The notes below the pieces were generated by a model that saw only the letters and a list, made by a program, of their open reading frames with translations, was not told the origin of the DNA and searched no databases. This document shows, piece after piece, positions 17,122-28,200 of a stretch of DNA of 64,000 bases. This DNA comes from Emticicia agri. Lineage in GTDB: Bacteria > Bacteroidota > Bacteroidia > Cytophagales > Spirosomataceae. Within the stretch, counting starts at the first letter, position 1. Every line of letters starts with the position of its first letter. The translations under genes were made by a program, and so were the position numbers. The stretch is taken from NCBI RefSeq assembly GCF_004168285.1, contig NZ_SEWF01000011.1, positions 62,001 to 126,000 of the forward strand, given 5' to 3'.

Positions 17122-19656
17122 ATGCAGTTAGATTTTCAAGGCCCATTAGACATTCAGTTCAGAAAATTTGAGGAGGCTTGGCTTGACATCCCCGTTTTTG
17201 AGCTTTTCACCAAAATAGTTGAAAGAAAGCCTGATAAAATAGCTTTAATCTGTGGGGAAAACCAACTAAGCTATAAGGAAGTTTATGAATGGGTACTGCT
17301 TATAGCAAATGAGCTTAAAATACAACATTCAAAACAAGAGCCAGTTGGTATTGCTTTACCTAATGACGTATTTTTCCCAATCTCTATGTTAGCTTCATTG
17401 GCAGCAGGCTGCCCTTATGTGCCTCTGGATATAGATTTACCTGTTTTGCGTAATCAACTTATTATAGAACAATCTGGTTTAAAGTCAATTATTACCTTCT
17501 CCGACTCTTATAAATTTGAGGGTATGGCTGAACTTATAAATCTTGATATACTATCCTCAGCAGAATGCCTTCAAAATGATTTTAATACTTTTCCTGAAGA
17601 TATAGCCTACATTATTTATACATCGGGTTCTACCGGCATACCCAAAGGTGTTTACCAAAATCAACGTAACTTATTACATGATGTAATGCAATATACCAAC
17701 TCTGTACATTTAAACGAAAACGACCGTTTAACACTACTGTATTCACCAAGTGTTGGGGGGGCTAATAGAGACATTTACGGAGCACTTTTAAATGGCGCAA
17801 CTTTGGTAATCAACAATCTTAAACTCAATAAATTATATGACCTAAGTAAATTTCTCAGAAAAGAGCGCATTACTATCTATCATTCAATACCCAATATTTT
17901 TAGAACTTTTCTTCTATTAAAACCAGATAAATCTGATTTGGAAACAGTAAGACTTATTTATCTGGCAGGAGACCGAATTTATAATACTGATGTTGATTTA
18001 TATAAATCTTTTTTTACTGACAATTGTCTGTTATATGTGGGTATTGGAGCTACAGAAATAGCCACCATATATCGGCAATGGTTTATTAATAAAAATACAC
18101 TTATTAATACTGAACTTATCCCATTAGGCTACGCTGTTGAAGATAGAGAAATGCAATTGCTTGATAGTGATCATAAACAGGTAGTTGACGACAAGGCAGG
18201 TGAAATTACCGTTTACAGTAAGTTTATTTCTTTAGGATACTGGAATGATTCCATACAAACAGAAAAGTCTTTTACCAATTGTGCTGGTGATTCAGCAATA
18301 AGGATTTATAAGACAGGTGATTTAGGGAGAATTAACAGAGATGGTCTTTTAGAATTTATAGGAAGAAAAGACAGCCAGGTGAAAATTAATGGGTATAGAG
18401 TCGAGTTAAATGAAATAGAAGGGCTATTAATGAATTATCCTTCAATAACACATTGCAGCGTGGTTTTATATACAACAGAGAAGCACAATGCAATATTTGC
18501 CTTTTACGTGAGCACAATTGAACTATTAGAAATAGTAGTAAAAAGCTGGCTTAAAGAACGTTTACCCGACTATATGATTCCTCAAAGGTGTATTCAAGTT
18601 GATGAAATACCTCTTTTACATAACTTTAAAAACGATAATAAATCATTAAGAGTCTTAGCTGAAAACTATATTGGCAATGTGCCAGAAACTGAAAAACAGC
18701 CAGAAGATTCTTTATTTACTATTCTTAGAGGAACATGGAGCCGATTCTTAGATAAAGAATCTTTTGATAGAAATATCAAATGGAAATATGCCGGAGGCGA
18801 CTCAGTAAATGCTGTTAATTTTTTAGTTCAACTGGAAGCAGATTTAGGCACTACGCTGCCTACCGATTGGATAGACGGTGAAATGTCTCCCAACGGAATT
18901 TATAATTACCTGAAAACATTAGATTTAACCAGAAAAATTAACGAGAAGAAAATAATTTATTTTTTCCCTTCTTTATCGGGTATGGAAGAAAATACCCGTC
19001 TATTTTTAAATAAACTATCTGCACTTGTCTCAGTCACAATAATCAATTACCCTAAATTCAGTAATACCCCATTAAAAGACAGAAATTTAAATTACATAAC
19101 AGCGTTCATAGAAAAGCAAATTCCTAATTATGGTGGTCCGAACACAGGCTTTATCAGTACCTGTTCAGGTGGCTCAATTATGCACCATTTTATTACAAGC
19201 AAACAGACTCAACACTATAGTTTCATCGGAATTATAGAAGGTCGGGCTCAGTACAAAGCTCCGCCATTGTATAAAGGTTTTTTTAAAAGAGTAAAACTTT
19301 TTTTAAAAAGAGAGAATATTATCAACGATATGATATTTGCCCTCTATACCCGCTCTGATTATTGTAAAAAAATAATCCACTACATGGAGAGAAAAAAATA
19401 CTATTCATTTAAAAATCGTTCAACTCTATTAAGTATATATCAAAACTTATGTCTTTCTTATTTTGATGGTGAAGCTGTATACTTTAACTGTGAGCAATCT
19501 TCCATAAATCCTGTGAGTGCTCAATGGGAGTTATATTATAAAAAAATCAGGCTGATTTCATTAACCGGGCATCATCAAGATATGTTAAATGAGTATAATG
19601 CTAAAATAGTAATAGATAAAATAGCAGAAGTTCTTACCCTCATGAAAGTAGAGTAA
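17122..19656 (+). CDS. Monomodular NRPS-like enzyme (adenylation-carrier-thioesterase)
   Basis: An 844-residue protein with three domains. The AMP-binding adenylation domain (residues ~15-510) shows YTSGSTGIPKG (from ~166), YKTGDLGR (TGD at ~398) and GRKDSQVKINGYRVE. A carrier domain (~535-615) has the 4'-phosphopantetheine site GGDS at Ser561. An alpha/beta-hydrolase thioesterase (~625-844) has a TCSGGS elbow (Ser682) and GHHQDML (His818). There is no condensation domain. At the position where amino-acid-activating domains carry the Asp that binds the amino group (FDxS), this protein has Gly212 (SVGGANRD), so the substrate is probably not an ordinary alpha-amino acid. No phosphopantetheinyl transferase or tailoring gene is adjacent. 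The frame is open to a TTG at 17089; the ATG at 17122 was preferred. Product unknown. Confidence 0.85.
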   Translation: MQLDFQGPLDIQFRKFEEAWLDIPVFELFTKIVERKPDKIALICGENQLSYKEVYEWVLLIANELKIQHSKQEPVGIALPNDVFFPISMLASLAAGCPYVPLDIDLPVLRNQLIIEQSGLKSIITFSDSYKFEGMAELINLDILSSAECLQNDFNTFPEDIAYIIYTSGSTGIPKGVYQNQRNLLHDVMQYTNSVHLNENDRLTLLYSPSVGGANRDIYGALLNGATLVINNLKLNKLYDLSKFLRKERITIYHSIPNIFRTFLLLKPDKSDLETVRLIYLAGDRIYNTDVDLYKSFFTDNCLLYVGIGATEIATIYRQWFINKNTLINTELIPLGYAVEDREMQLLDSDHKQVVDDKAGEITVYSKFISLGYWNDSIQTEKSFTNCAGDSAIRIYKTGDLGRINRDGLLEFIGRKDSQVKINGYRVELNEIEGLLMNYPSITHCSVVLYTTEKHNAIFAFYVSTIELLEIVVKSWLKERLPDYMIPQRCIQVDEIPLLHNFKNDNKSLRVLAENYIGNVPETEKQPEDSLFTILRGTWSRFLDKESFDRNIKWKYAGGDSVNAVNFLVQLEADLGTTLPTDWIDGEMSPNGIYNYLKTLDLTRKINEKKIIYFFPSLSGMEENTRLFLNKLSALVSVTIINYPKFSNTPLKDRNLNYITAFIEKQIPNYGGPNTGFISTCSGGSIMHHFITSKQTQHYSFIGIIEGRAQYKAPPLYKGFFKRVKLFLKRENIINDMIFALYTRSDYCKKIIHYMERKKYYSFKNRSTLLSIYQNLCLSYFDGEAVYFNCEQSSINPVSAQWELYYKKIRLISLTGHHQDMLNEYNAKIVIDKIAEVLTLMKVE

Positions 19657-19707
19657 TAAGTGAATCATCCTCTAATAGATTGACAAGGTATTAAAGCTAA
19701 AATACTG

Positions 19708-19736
19708 ACCAGTAAAGCCAACTTTACTGTTTTTTA
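19708..19736 (+). terminator. Terminator after the NRPS-like gene
   Basis: CAGTAAAG and CTTTACTG form an 8-bp perfect stem with a 4-nt loop, followed by TTTTTT. It resembles the hairpin found upstream of the NRPS-like gene at 16743-16766. Confidence 0.75.
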
Positions 19737-19774
19737 GAGAAACCTATTCAGGCATTAATTACTGTTTTTAAGGT

Positions 19775-21877
19775 TTACCCTTTCATAAACCGAATCAACA
19801 ATATTTCAATGGCTAAAAAAGCCAAAGCCAATATCACACAATATTTCCAAAGCGGTGTACCAATGTTATTCTCCTGAAAAGTCTTTACAAAGTCTCCATC
19901 TAAAAGATTATTGAAGATAGTTACATTCTTTTGTCCGGCAAAGAAATTTCGTAGTTCTTCAGGCGTATAGAACTCCATTTTCGACTCTTCATTGTCATGG
20001 TTTAAAGCTAATAGTTTCTCTGTTTTACCATCTAACTGCAATTCATAATAGCCCGACTCTAATATCTGATTATCGCTTAACTGAGTAGCTTTGGGCAATT
20101 CTAAAGTCAGTTGGTTACCACTGATTCGTTGAATCGGAATAATTTCTATATTATTTTTATTAGCCTCTGTTACAACGCTTTTCAGCTTATAGGTAGCATT
20201 TTTCTTTACGTTCGGTATATCAATGGTAATGCTTCCCTCACTAAAGTTATAAGCCGCTCTTTCCTGCCTTACACTCATGGAGGCTATTTTAAACATAGTT
20301 GGCACAAAAAAAGCGTGTTCAGCAAAATTACCATAGGTTCTTTCTACCGGAGACGCACATAAATATATCTTACCTTTAGTGGATGTATTGGTTGCTGTAA
20401 TAAAGTTCTGGAGATTTCTGAAAGTAAGTATTTTCTCCCCTATGCCCGACCAGTTCCATACAGGCTGCATAACAGGTGTATTGGCTACACCCTGCAAGGT
20501 TGTTCGTTCAAATACATCGGCATAGAACGGATTCTGACGATTGGGTTCAGCAACCGGCAACTGGCTTTGCGGTAATGGTGGCTGGTTAATCACGGTAATG
20601 CCTTGTATGCCAAACCCAGCTAAAAACTGCCCGTAATCTGCTGCATCAGGATTTGAAGGCGGAAAAATCAGCAAACTTCCCCCCTGACGAATAAACTCTT
20701 CCAGACTTGCCCTGAAAGTGCCACTTACCTGCTCTACGCCCTCTAATACAATCAGATTGGCATTCTTAAATTGCCCGACGTCCACATTATTGGCACTATA
20801 AGGCTGGTAGGCAAAAAGGCTGTCGTTATCAAATACTTTGCCTATATAATCGGCTGCGCTGCGTTGTTGGTAAAGATGCAATACCTGAATAACAGGCGAA
20901 GCATCTAATACAAAGTAATAATCGTTATCGAAAGTAATTGGCTGGTCGTCGAAAGAGACTTTACCTTTATGGAAACCTTTATCTTTTACCGTAAAATTAA
21001 AGGTTGCTGTAGCAGAACTATTAGGCGCAATATCAACCGAAGCAGTAGAAGCCTGCGCATTGTCAATAAATAACTTTACCGGAAGTTTCTCTACCTCATT
21101 ATCGCCCGAATTAAACACTTTTACATACAACACATTATTCTGCATTTCTCTGATAAAAGGTGAAGCTAACCAAACCGAATCAACAAATACATTTTGCGAG
21201 GCTTTGCCTTGTACAGGCACTAGAAATAGTTTATCTAATGAATCTATTTTTAATTGCTTCATATTTCCGGCCGTACTTTTCTGAAAATCAGAAAACCAGA
21301 AAAACTGGTTATTGGCATTGGCATTATGTTTCTGTGCCAGGCTTCTCTGACGCTTATAGACATTCTCGAATGTACGGGGATTAGGAGATAAACCAATTGA
21401 GGTTAATCTGTCTTTTACCTTAGTTGCATTTGTTACAGCCTGGTCTTCACCTGAAAAATCGTTGGTTACTAATTGCACATTAGGCGACTGGCTGAATAGC
21501 GTTAGTAATTCATCTATTTTGGTAACGGCAAGGTCTAAATAACGTTTGTTTTCTGTAGTATTCTGCATACTCAAAGAATTATCCAGATAAAGACTGCTTA
21601 CTCCTAACCCTGATGAGCGATTAGTTGTATTGTTTTTGGCAGGCAGAAAAGGCTGCGCAAAAGCAAAAGCTAAAAAAGCAAGAAATAGCACGCGTGAGGC
21701 AAGAATCAGCCATTGTTTAATACGCCTAAAAGAGCTTGTCTCTGTCTCGACCGCTTTCAGAAATGCAACATTCGTAAAAAATACCTTTTTGGTACGACGA
21801 AAGTTAAACAGATGAATAATAATTGGCACCGAAACAGCCAATAAACCCCACAAGAAAGACGGAAAGAGAAACTGCAT
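19775..21877 (-). CDS. BatA domain-containing membrane protein
   Basis: A 700-residue inner-membrane protein. The N-terminal ~85 residues match the aerotolerance BatA domain (PF07584): MQFLFPSFLWGLLAVSVPII, the Arg-rich NFRRTKKV, then a second membrane segment ending AFAFAQPFLP. The periplasmic part (residues ~85-670) includes a degenerate von Willebrand-A-like section (LYLDNSLSMQNT in place of the full MIDAS DxSxS set) and a beta-rich region. A C-terminal membrane helix ends with RFMKG. Homologues are usual in Bacteroidota and often lie near MoxR/BatB genes, which are absent here. Function: probably cell-envelope related; unproven. It is transcribed alone and its 3' end faces the NRPS-like gene. 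Confidence 0.85.
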   Translation of the reverse strand: MQFLFPSFLWGLLAVSVPIIIHLFNFRRTKKVFFTNVAFLKAVETETSSFRRIKQWLILASRVLFLAFLAFAFAQPFLPAKNNTTNRSSGLGVSSLYLDNSLSMQNTTENKRYLDLAVTKIDELLTLFSQSPNVQLVTNDFSGEDQAVTNATKVKDRLTSIGLSPNPRTFENVYKRQRSLAQKHNANANNQFFWFSDFQKSTAGNMKQLKIDSLDKLFLVPVQGKASQNVFVDSVWLASPFIREMQNNVLYVKVFNSGDNEVEKLPVKLFIDNAQASTASVDIAPNSSATATFNFTVKDKGFHKGKVSFDDQPITFDNDYYFVLDASPVIQVLHLYQQRSAADYIGKVFDNDSLFAYQPYSANNVDVGQFKNANLIVLEGVEQVSGTFRASLEEFIRQGGSLLIFPPSNPDAADYGQFLAGFGIQGITVINQPPLPQSQLPVAEPNRQNPFYADVFERTTLQGVANTPVMQPVWNWSGIGEKILTFRNLQNFITATNTSTKGKIYLCASPVERTYGNFAEHAFFVPTMFKIASMSVRQERAAYNFSEGSITIDIPNVKKNATYKLKSVVTEANKNNIEIIPIQRISGNQLTLELPKATQLSDNQILESGYYELQLDGKTEKLLALNHDNEESKMEFYTPEELRNFFAGQKNVTIFNNLLDGDFVKTFQENNIGTPLWKYCVILALAFLAIEILLIRFMKG

Positions 21878-22097
21878 ATGTAAGCCCCTAAAGGTATATC
21901 TTTTTAAGTTTTATAAATAAACGTAAAAGTCTGTAAATCCTTTCAATGTTTCATTGATATTTTACGCTTATTCGACACAACAGCCAATTATTATGCCAAA
22001 CCCCGGTAATATTCAACATTGAAAGTATAATTGAGAAGTTTTTCAGGTAATAGCTAATCAATCAATAAATCAGATTAGCAAACTTAATAAAATACAG

Positions 22098-22105
22098 TAA
22101 TTTTG
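22098..22105 (+). promoter_or_regulatory. Bacteroidota-type -7 promoter element
   Basis: TAATTTTG matches TAnnTTTG, 26 bp before the ATG of the S9 peptidase gene. No clear -33 box was identified. Confidence 0.5.
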
Positions 22106-22131
22106 TCAAAACTTATTACACCCTGAAACAC

Positions 22132-24486
22132 ATGAAAAAACACTTCATTCTACTATCTGTTTTACTGTTTTCTTTTGCAAGCCAAGCCCAGTTAACCGTC
22201 GAGAAAATCATGCAGGAACCTTATAAATGGATAGGGACTTCGCCCAGCAATATTTTCTGGTCGGAAGACTCCAAAACCATTTATTTTTCCTGGAATCCTG
22301 ATAAAAACAAGGCTGATTCTTTGTATAAAATTGTTTTACCTAACCATACGCCTGTTAAAGTTACTCCCAAAGAAAGAAGAGCCCTGCCTGCACAAACCGG
22401 CACTTATAATCGGGATAATTCGCTGAAAGTATATGAAAAACAAGGTGAGTTATACCTGATGTATTGTAAAACCCTGAAAATTAAACAACTGACCAACACC
22501 ATTGAGCGGGAATCGAACCCTTATTTTAATGGTGATGAAACAAAGGTTATTTTTTCAAGAGCGGGCAACGTGTTCAGTCTTAATCTGGCTGACGGGCTTA
22601 TCTCACAATTATCAAATTTTATTGTAGGCAGCAAAAAAGCAGAAGCCAAAGTGAGCGAGGAGGAAAAATGGTTAAAAGCCGACCAACTGGCCATGTTTGA
22701 AATACTGAAAGAACGCAAAGCAAAGAAAGACGAAACCGAAAAAAATACTAAAGCCGACCAGCCCAAACGTCCGAAAGAAATTTATTTAGAAGGTAAGAAT
22801 CTGGAAGTTCCGATGGTAAGCCCGGATATGCGCTATATTACCTATCGGCTTTCTACGCCTGCTGTTGGCGCTAAAGCTACTATTGTGCCCAGTTATGTAA
22901 CAGAATCGGGTTTTACAGAAGATTTGCCTGCCCGTACCAAAGTAGGTAGCCCCATGACCAGCTACGACAGCTATGTATATGATACCCGAAAAGATACAGT
23001 ATATCAGATTAGCACAAAAGACTTAGTAGGTCTTACGCAACAACCTGAATTTCTGAAAGATTATCAGAAACAGTCTGATACTACCAAAAAGAAGCCTGCC
23101 AACCGTAAGCTGATTATTACAGCACCTAACTGGTCGGATAATGGCTCAAATGCCGTAGTAGTGGTACGCTCATTTGATAATAAAGACCGTTGGCTCATGT
23201 TGTTAGACCCTGCAACCGGAAAACTCAAATTATTAGATCGCCAGCATGATGAGGCATGGATAGGTGGGCCGGGTATGGGTTTTACACTAAGCGCAGGCAA
23301 TATCGGTTGGGTTGATGAGCAGACGTTGTACTTCCAGTCAGAGGCTGAGGGGTATTCGCATCTTTATACGGTAAATGTACTTACAGGCGAGAAAAAACAA
23401 TTAACCACAGGCAAGTTTGAGGTACAACAGGCACAATTATCTAAAGATAAGCAATGGTTTTACCTGACTACCAACGAGGTACACCCGGGAGAAACCCATT
23501 TTTATAAAATGGCGGTAAGTGGTGGCGAACGCACAAAAATTACAAGCCTGGTAGGCGGGAATGATGCCACGCTATCACCAGATGAATCGACCATTGCTTT
23601 ACGCTATTCTTATATGAATAAACCCTGGGAATTGTTTGTACAAGAGAATATACCAGCCGCAAAAGCCGAACAATTAACCAGTTCACTAACCGATGAGTTT
23701 AAAGCCTATGCCTGGAAAGAGCCTCAGATTATTACTTTTAAAGCCCGTGATGGCGTTGATATCTATGCCCGTATTTATGAACCAGCCAAAAAATTAAAGA
23801 ATAAAAAAGCGGTCGTATTTGTGCATGGCGCAGGATACCTGCAAAATGTGCATAAATGGTGGAGCCAGTATTTCCGTGAGTATATGTTCCATAATTTATT
23901 AGTTGATAAAGGCTATACGGTTTTAGATATTGATTACCGTGCAAGTTCAGGATATGGCCGTGACGTGCGTACAGGCATTTATCGTTTTATGGGTGGCAAA
24001 GATTTAACCGATAACGTAGATGGGGCTAAACTTTTAGTTGATAAATATGGCATCGACCCTAAGAAAATCGGCATTTATGGTGGGTCTTATGGTGGTTTTA
24101 TTACCTTGATGGCTTTATTTACTACGCCTGATGTATTTGCCGCAGGCGCAGCTTTAAGACCTGTAACCGACTGGGCAGCCTATAACCACGGCTATACAGC
24201 CAATATCTTAAACGAACCACAAAACGATAGTCTGGCATATCGTAAAAGTTCCCCTATTTACCATGCTGCAGGATTGAAAGGACATTTACTGATTTGTCAT
24301 GGAATGGTTGATGTAAACGTCCATATTCAGGATTCTTACCGATTGGTTCAACGCCTGATAGAATTGAAAAAAGAAAACTGGGAAATGGCAAGCTACCCGA
24401 TGGAAGACCACGGTTTTGTAGAGCCTACCTCTTGGATGGATGAATATAAGCGGATTCTGAAATTGTTTGAAGAACGATTGAAGTAA
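22132..24486 (+). CDS. S9 family prolyl oligopeptidase / dipeptidyl-peptidase IV-like protein
   Basis: A 784-residue protein with a signal peptide (MKKHFILLSVLLFSFASQAQ), an N-terminal beta-propeller region (~20-520) with repeated D-x-x-x-L/I-x-x-S-type strands, and a C-terminal alpha/beta-hydrolase domain. Catalytic residues are visible: Ser652 in GGSYGG, Asp727 in GMVDVNVH and His760 in EDHGF, in the expected order. Such enzymes cleave short peptides after proline or alanine in the periplasm. Length and layout are normal for the family. A convergent hairpin (24498-24523) follows the stop codon. Confidence 0.93.
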   Translation: MKKHFILLSVLLFSFASQAQLTVEKIMQEPYKWIGTSPSNIFWSEDSKTIYFSWNPDKNKADSLYKIVLPNHTPVKVTPKERRALPAQTGTYNRDNSLKVYEKQGELYLMYCKTLKIKQLTNTIERESNPYFNGDETKVIFSRAGNVFSLNLADGLISQLSNFIVGSKKAEAKVSEEEKWLKADQLAMFEILKERKAKKDETEKNTKADQPKRPKEIYLEGKNLEVPMVSPDMRYITYRLSTPAVGAKATIVPSYVTESGFTEDLPARTKVGSPMTSYDSYVYDTRKDTVYQISTKDLVGLTQQPEFLKDYQKQSDTTKKKPANRKLIITAPNWSDNGSNAVVVVRSFDNKDRWLMLLDPATGKLKLLDRQHDEAWIGGPGMGFTLSAGNIGWVDEQTLYFQSEAEGYSHLYTVNVLTGEKKQLTTGKFEVQQAQLSKDKQWFYLTTNEVHPGETHFYKMAVSGGERTKITSLVGGNDATLSPDESTIALRYSYMNKPWELFVQENIPAAKAEQLTSSLTDEFKAYAWKEPQIITFKARDGVDIYARIYEPAKKLKNKKAVVFVHGAGYLQNVHKWWSQYFREYMFHNLLVDKGYTVLDIDYRASSGYGRDVRTGIYRFMGGKDLTDNVDGAKLLVDKYGIDPKKIGIYGGSYGGFITLMALFTTPDVFAAGAALRPVTDWAAYNHGYTANILNEPQNDSLAYRKSSPIYHAAGLKGHLLICHGMVDVNVHIQDSYRLVQRLIELKKENWEMASYPMEDHGFVEPTSWMDEYKRILKLFEERLK

Positions 24487-24497
24487 GCCCATCCCTA

Positions 24498-24523
24498 ACC
24501 CTTCTCCAACAATGGGGAAGGGT
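24498..24523. terminator. Hairpin between convergent genes
   Basis: ACCCTTC and GAAGGGT pair around a loop in which TCC/GGG can extend the stem. It lies between the S9 peptidase stop and the pnuC stop. No long T tract follows, so it may be a REP-like or processing hairpin instead. Confidence 0.4.
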
Positions 24524-24540
24524 ACAAAACACCTCCTATT

Positions 24541-25215
24541 CTACTGGCTGGAGATAGGTTTATTTTCTGCCTTTTTATATTCTCTCGTCCAGTTTATAGC
24601 CCCAAATAAGGCTATGACACAAAATACGGCATAGAGTAGCGAGTACAGTTTTACCTCTTTTACATAGTACATATAAGTACTGATAATATCTACGCCTAAC
24701 CACACCCACCAGGCTTCTACCTTCTTACGGATAAGCAAAAATGTAGCAAAAATGCTCATAACGGTTGTGAAAGAATCCATGTAAGGAAAGGCGCTTGGCA
24801 GGCTGAAAACCATAGGTAGCCATTCGTGAAGGTTTTTGGCAAATGTACCCAATAAGGCAGTGCCTGTGAGCCCTATGAGTGTCAATAAGCCAAACTGTTG
24901 TACTGACAACTGGCTTATTTTTAATTCGTTCTTTTTATTGGCTTCCTGTTGTTTCGGGTATTTCCATTGCCAGAAACCAATCAGATTAGTAATGAAAAAA
25001 AATACCTGCAGAAACATATCAGGATATAACTGAATCTGATAAAACATCATAAAAGCTAACACAACATTTACCAATCCTATAATCCAGCTCCATACATTTT
25101 CCTGAGCCGATAGAATCACCGCTACCAAACCTGTGAGGGTAGCATAAAATTCTAAATGACTCATTTTTACCCCCCAAAGCTCAAAAAATATATGATTGAT
25201 GTCGAAAAAATCCAT
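24541..25215 (-). CDS. pnuC: Nicotinamide riboside transporter PnuC
   Basis: A 224-residue membrane protein with about seven hydrophobic segments. The PnuC family features are present: AQENVWSWIIGLVNVVLAF near residues 40-58, NLIGFWQWKYP (the conserved Trp-rich stretch in the NR-binding part) and WWVWLGVDIISTYMY near the C-terminus. PnuC proteins are facilitators for nicotinamide riboside (or thiamine as PnuT), normally trapped by NadR phosphorylation inside the cell. The start lies 3 bp downstream of the stop of the preceding sensor kinase gene on the same strand, so the two are likely cotranscribed. No NadR gene or TPP-riboswitch is seen here, so the NR assignment is by family default. Confidence 0.9.
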   Translation of the reverse strand: MDFFDINHIFFELWGVKMSHLEFYATLTGLVAVILSAQENVWSWIIGLVNVVLAFMMFYQIQLYPDMFLQVFFFITNLIGFWQWKYPKQQEANKKNELKISQLSVQQFGLLTLIGLTGTALLGTFAKNLHEWLPMVFSLPSAFPYMDSFTTVMSIFATFLLIRKKVEAWWVWLGVDIISTYMYYVKEVKLYSLLYAVFCVIALFGAINWTREYKKAENKPISSQ

Positions 25216-25218
25216 GCT

Positions 25219-28200
25219 TTATTCTTTTTCCTCCAAGATAGGAATTGTAATGGTTACTTTAGTACCCAAAGCCTTTTTTTCTTCATCATATAAATCTTCA
25301 ATAATTACCTTACCTAAGTTTGTATTATATTGCTTATTGAGTGTCTCTATGGTTTCCAATACATTTTTTGTTCCTTTAGAGTCTCGGCGGTTAGCACTCA
25401 ATTGGTTCAGTTCTCTCGATTTAGCACGGCCTACGCCATTATCCTCAATAGAACACGAAACTGTATTTTCTTCCTCATTCAGCGAGTAATACACGGTTAT
25501 ATTTCCAACCCCATCGGTTTTCTGCATAAGGCCATGCCATATCGCATTCTCTATATGTGGCTGTACAATCATAGTCGGAAAGAGTATTTCGTGAATATTG
25601 ATACTTTCATCAACTTTAATGATAAAATCAAACCTTTTTTCTCCAAACCGCAATTGCTCCAGTTCAACATAGAGTTTCAGAAAACTGATATTCTTTTCAA
25701 TAGGCACATAAGGTTTATCGGTATTATCTAATATCTGACGTATCAGCTTGGCAAACTTTGACAGGTATCTTGATGCTTCATGGTTTTCGTTATAAAGAAT
25801 AAAACTGTTAATGGAGTTCAGGCAATTAAATAAAAAGTGAGGATTCATCTGCGCCCTTAAAGCACGCATTTCCAATTCTGCAATTTTTCGGTTCAGCAAG
25901 GTTTTCTCGGTTTCTTCTCTCTTTACCTTATTCAGTCTGAAAGTAAAAAATAACACTATACCTCCGATAGCAAGTCCGACCAATGTATAGGCAAACCAAC
26001 TATGTCTCCAGAATGGTGCCGTTACACGCACTTTCACTTCTAAAGGCTTATCGTTCCAGACACCGTCTGAATTAGCAGCTTTTACCCTGAATACATAATC
26101 ACCGATAGGTAGTTGCGAATAGCTGACAAAATGCCTGTTTCCACTCTGTACCCAGTCATCATCAATACCCGATAACTGATAGGCATATTGGTTTTTTTGG
26201 GGAGAAATAAAATCTAATGCAGCAAAATCAAACGAAATAAAATTATTCAGATAGCTTATTTCTATCGGTTTGGCGTGGTCATAAGCAAAAGGCTGATTCA
26301 TTACTTTTACCTCAGTAATCGCCACTTGTGGTTTGTTGTTATTAGTCGGGATTCTGTCGGGATGAAAAATATTAAACCCATTTACACCACCAAAAGCCAG
26401 TTCGTCTGTCGATAATTTAATGGCTGCACCACCGTTAAATTCATTATTCTGCAAACCATCGCTTACATCATAATTGGTAAAGGTTTTTCTTTTTTTATTA
26501 AATTTTGATAGTCCGAAATTAGTACTTATCCAGATGTCGTCTCCATGTGGTAAAGCGCAATATGCAGTATTATTAGCCAGGCCCTCGCTTACATTATAAG
26601 AAATAAACTTATTGCTACTTATATCAAAATGCGCCAACCCTTGTGTATAACTTGTAATCCAAAGATGCTTGTCATCATCCTGAAAAATTGAGCCAATATC
26701 GTCTAAATCGATATTACGGTTGATACACTGCGTACGTATAACACTCACTTTTTTTGTCTGTCTGTCATATTTCAGCAGGTTTATTCTCCCTCCTATCCAG
26801 ATATTGCCTTTACGGTCTTCGTGCAGTGTATTTACTAATTCTGATTCGTTTTCAGTTTCGTTGAAAGTTTCAATCTGATGATTTACCGGACTATATTTTA
26901 CTACTCCATTCTGCGTACCTAACCAGATACTCCCATCTGATGTATGAAGAATTTTCTTGATAAACTGATTGATAAATCGCTTTGTTAAAACCTCATGTTC
27001 AGGTGCTAACGGATAGACTCGCTTTTTTGCCAGATTAAACTCAGTTATATTATCAGAAGTTGCCAGCCAATAAATACCCGGTTTTACTTCTGTAATAGAA
27101 AAAATACGGTTCTGCTGAATATTGGCACTTAAAATATACTCAAATGTATTGGTCTTCCGGTTCCATAAATTCAGGCCTCCGCCATCTGTACCTATCATCA
27201 GGTAGTCTCCTGCTTCACAGAAACTAAGAATAAATTTATTGTTCAGCCCATTATTCATATTAATGGTCTTGAACTTAATATTACTAAGGTTTATTTTACT
27301 GATACCGGAGTTATTACTACCGACCCAAACTACGCCTGTATGGTCTTGAAAAGAAGTATAAAGCGGAGAGCCATGAACAAAGTTAGGCTTATTATCGTCG
27401 GAGGGAAGCATGAGTAAAGAATTATCAACAGGATTATACTTAAAAAGCCCTGTTAGGGCACTTGCCCATATATTCCCTTGTTTATCCAGATTAAGTCCAT
27501 TAACGCTGAATTCTTTCAAATCGGGAAAATACTTTTTAAAATTGACTATTCTGTTTTCGTTCCAGTTATCATCTAAGGCTATCATCCCTACATTATCCAC
27601 GTTCACCCAGGTCTGATTCCCAGCTTTTAACAGGCCAAAGGATACATTTTCATTGAAATTTTTAAAAACTCGCTTGGTTAAACTTGCTGAGGAAATGTTA
27701 TATTCAAAAAAACCTTCCGAGGTTGAGTAAAAAATTTTAGTATGCTTATTATTCAATACTAAATCAAACACATTGCCCGTAGCATGTTTTTTAAAGGCTT
27801 TTGTCTGAATATTAAACTCATAGATGCCTTGATTGGAAGCTAACCAGAAAATATCTTTACCATCAGGATAAATAGCTCTTATCCGAAAACCATTCATATA
27901 GTTATGAAAAGACTCATCGTTCAGATTCATCTCCGATAAGCCATTTCCGGTGGCAATCCACATTTTATCCTTGAACTGATAGAGATTATATATTCGTGAA
28001 TGAGGTAAGGAGTTCTTTGGTTTATCAGGGTCAGGCCGGAAAACTTTAAATTGATAGCCATCATACCGAAGTAATCCATCATGTGAGCCTAACCATAAAA
28101 AACCTCTTGCATCTTCTGTAATAGCTACTACTGTATTTTGTGTCAGGCCATTGGTATTATCAAAATGCTCTATAATCCCGCTTCCGATTTCCTGTCCGAA

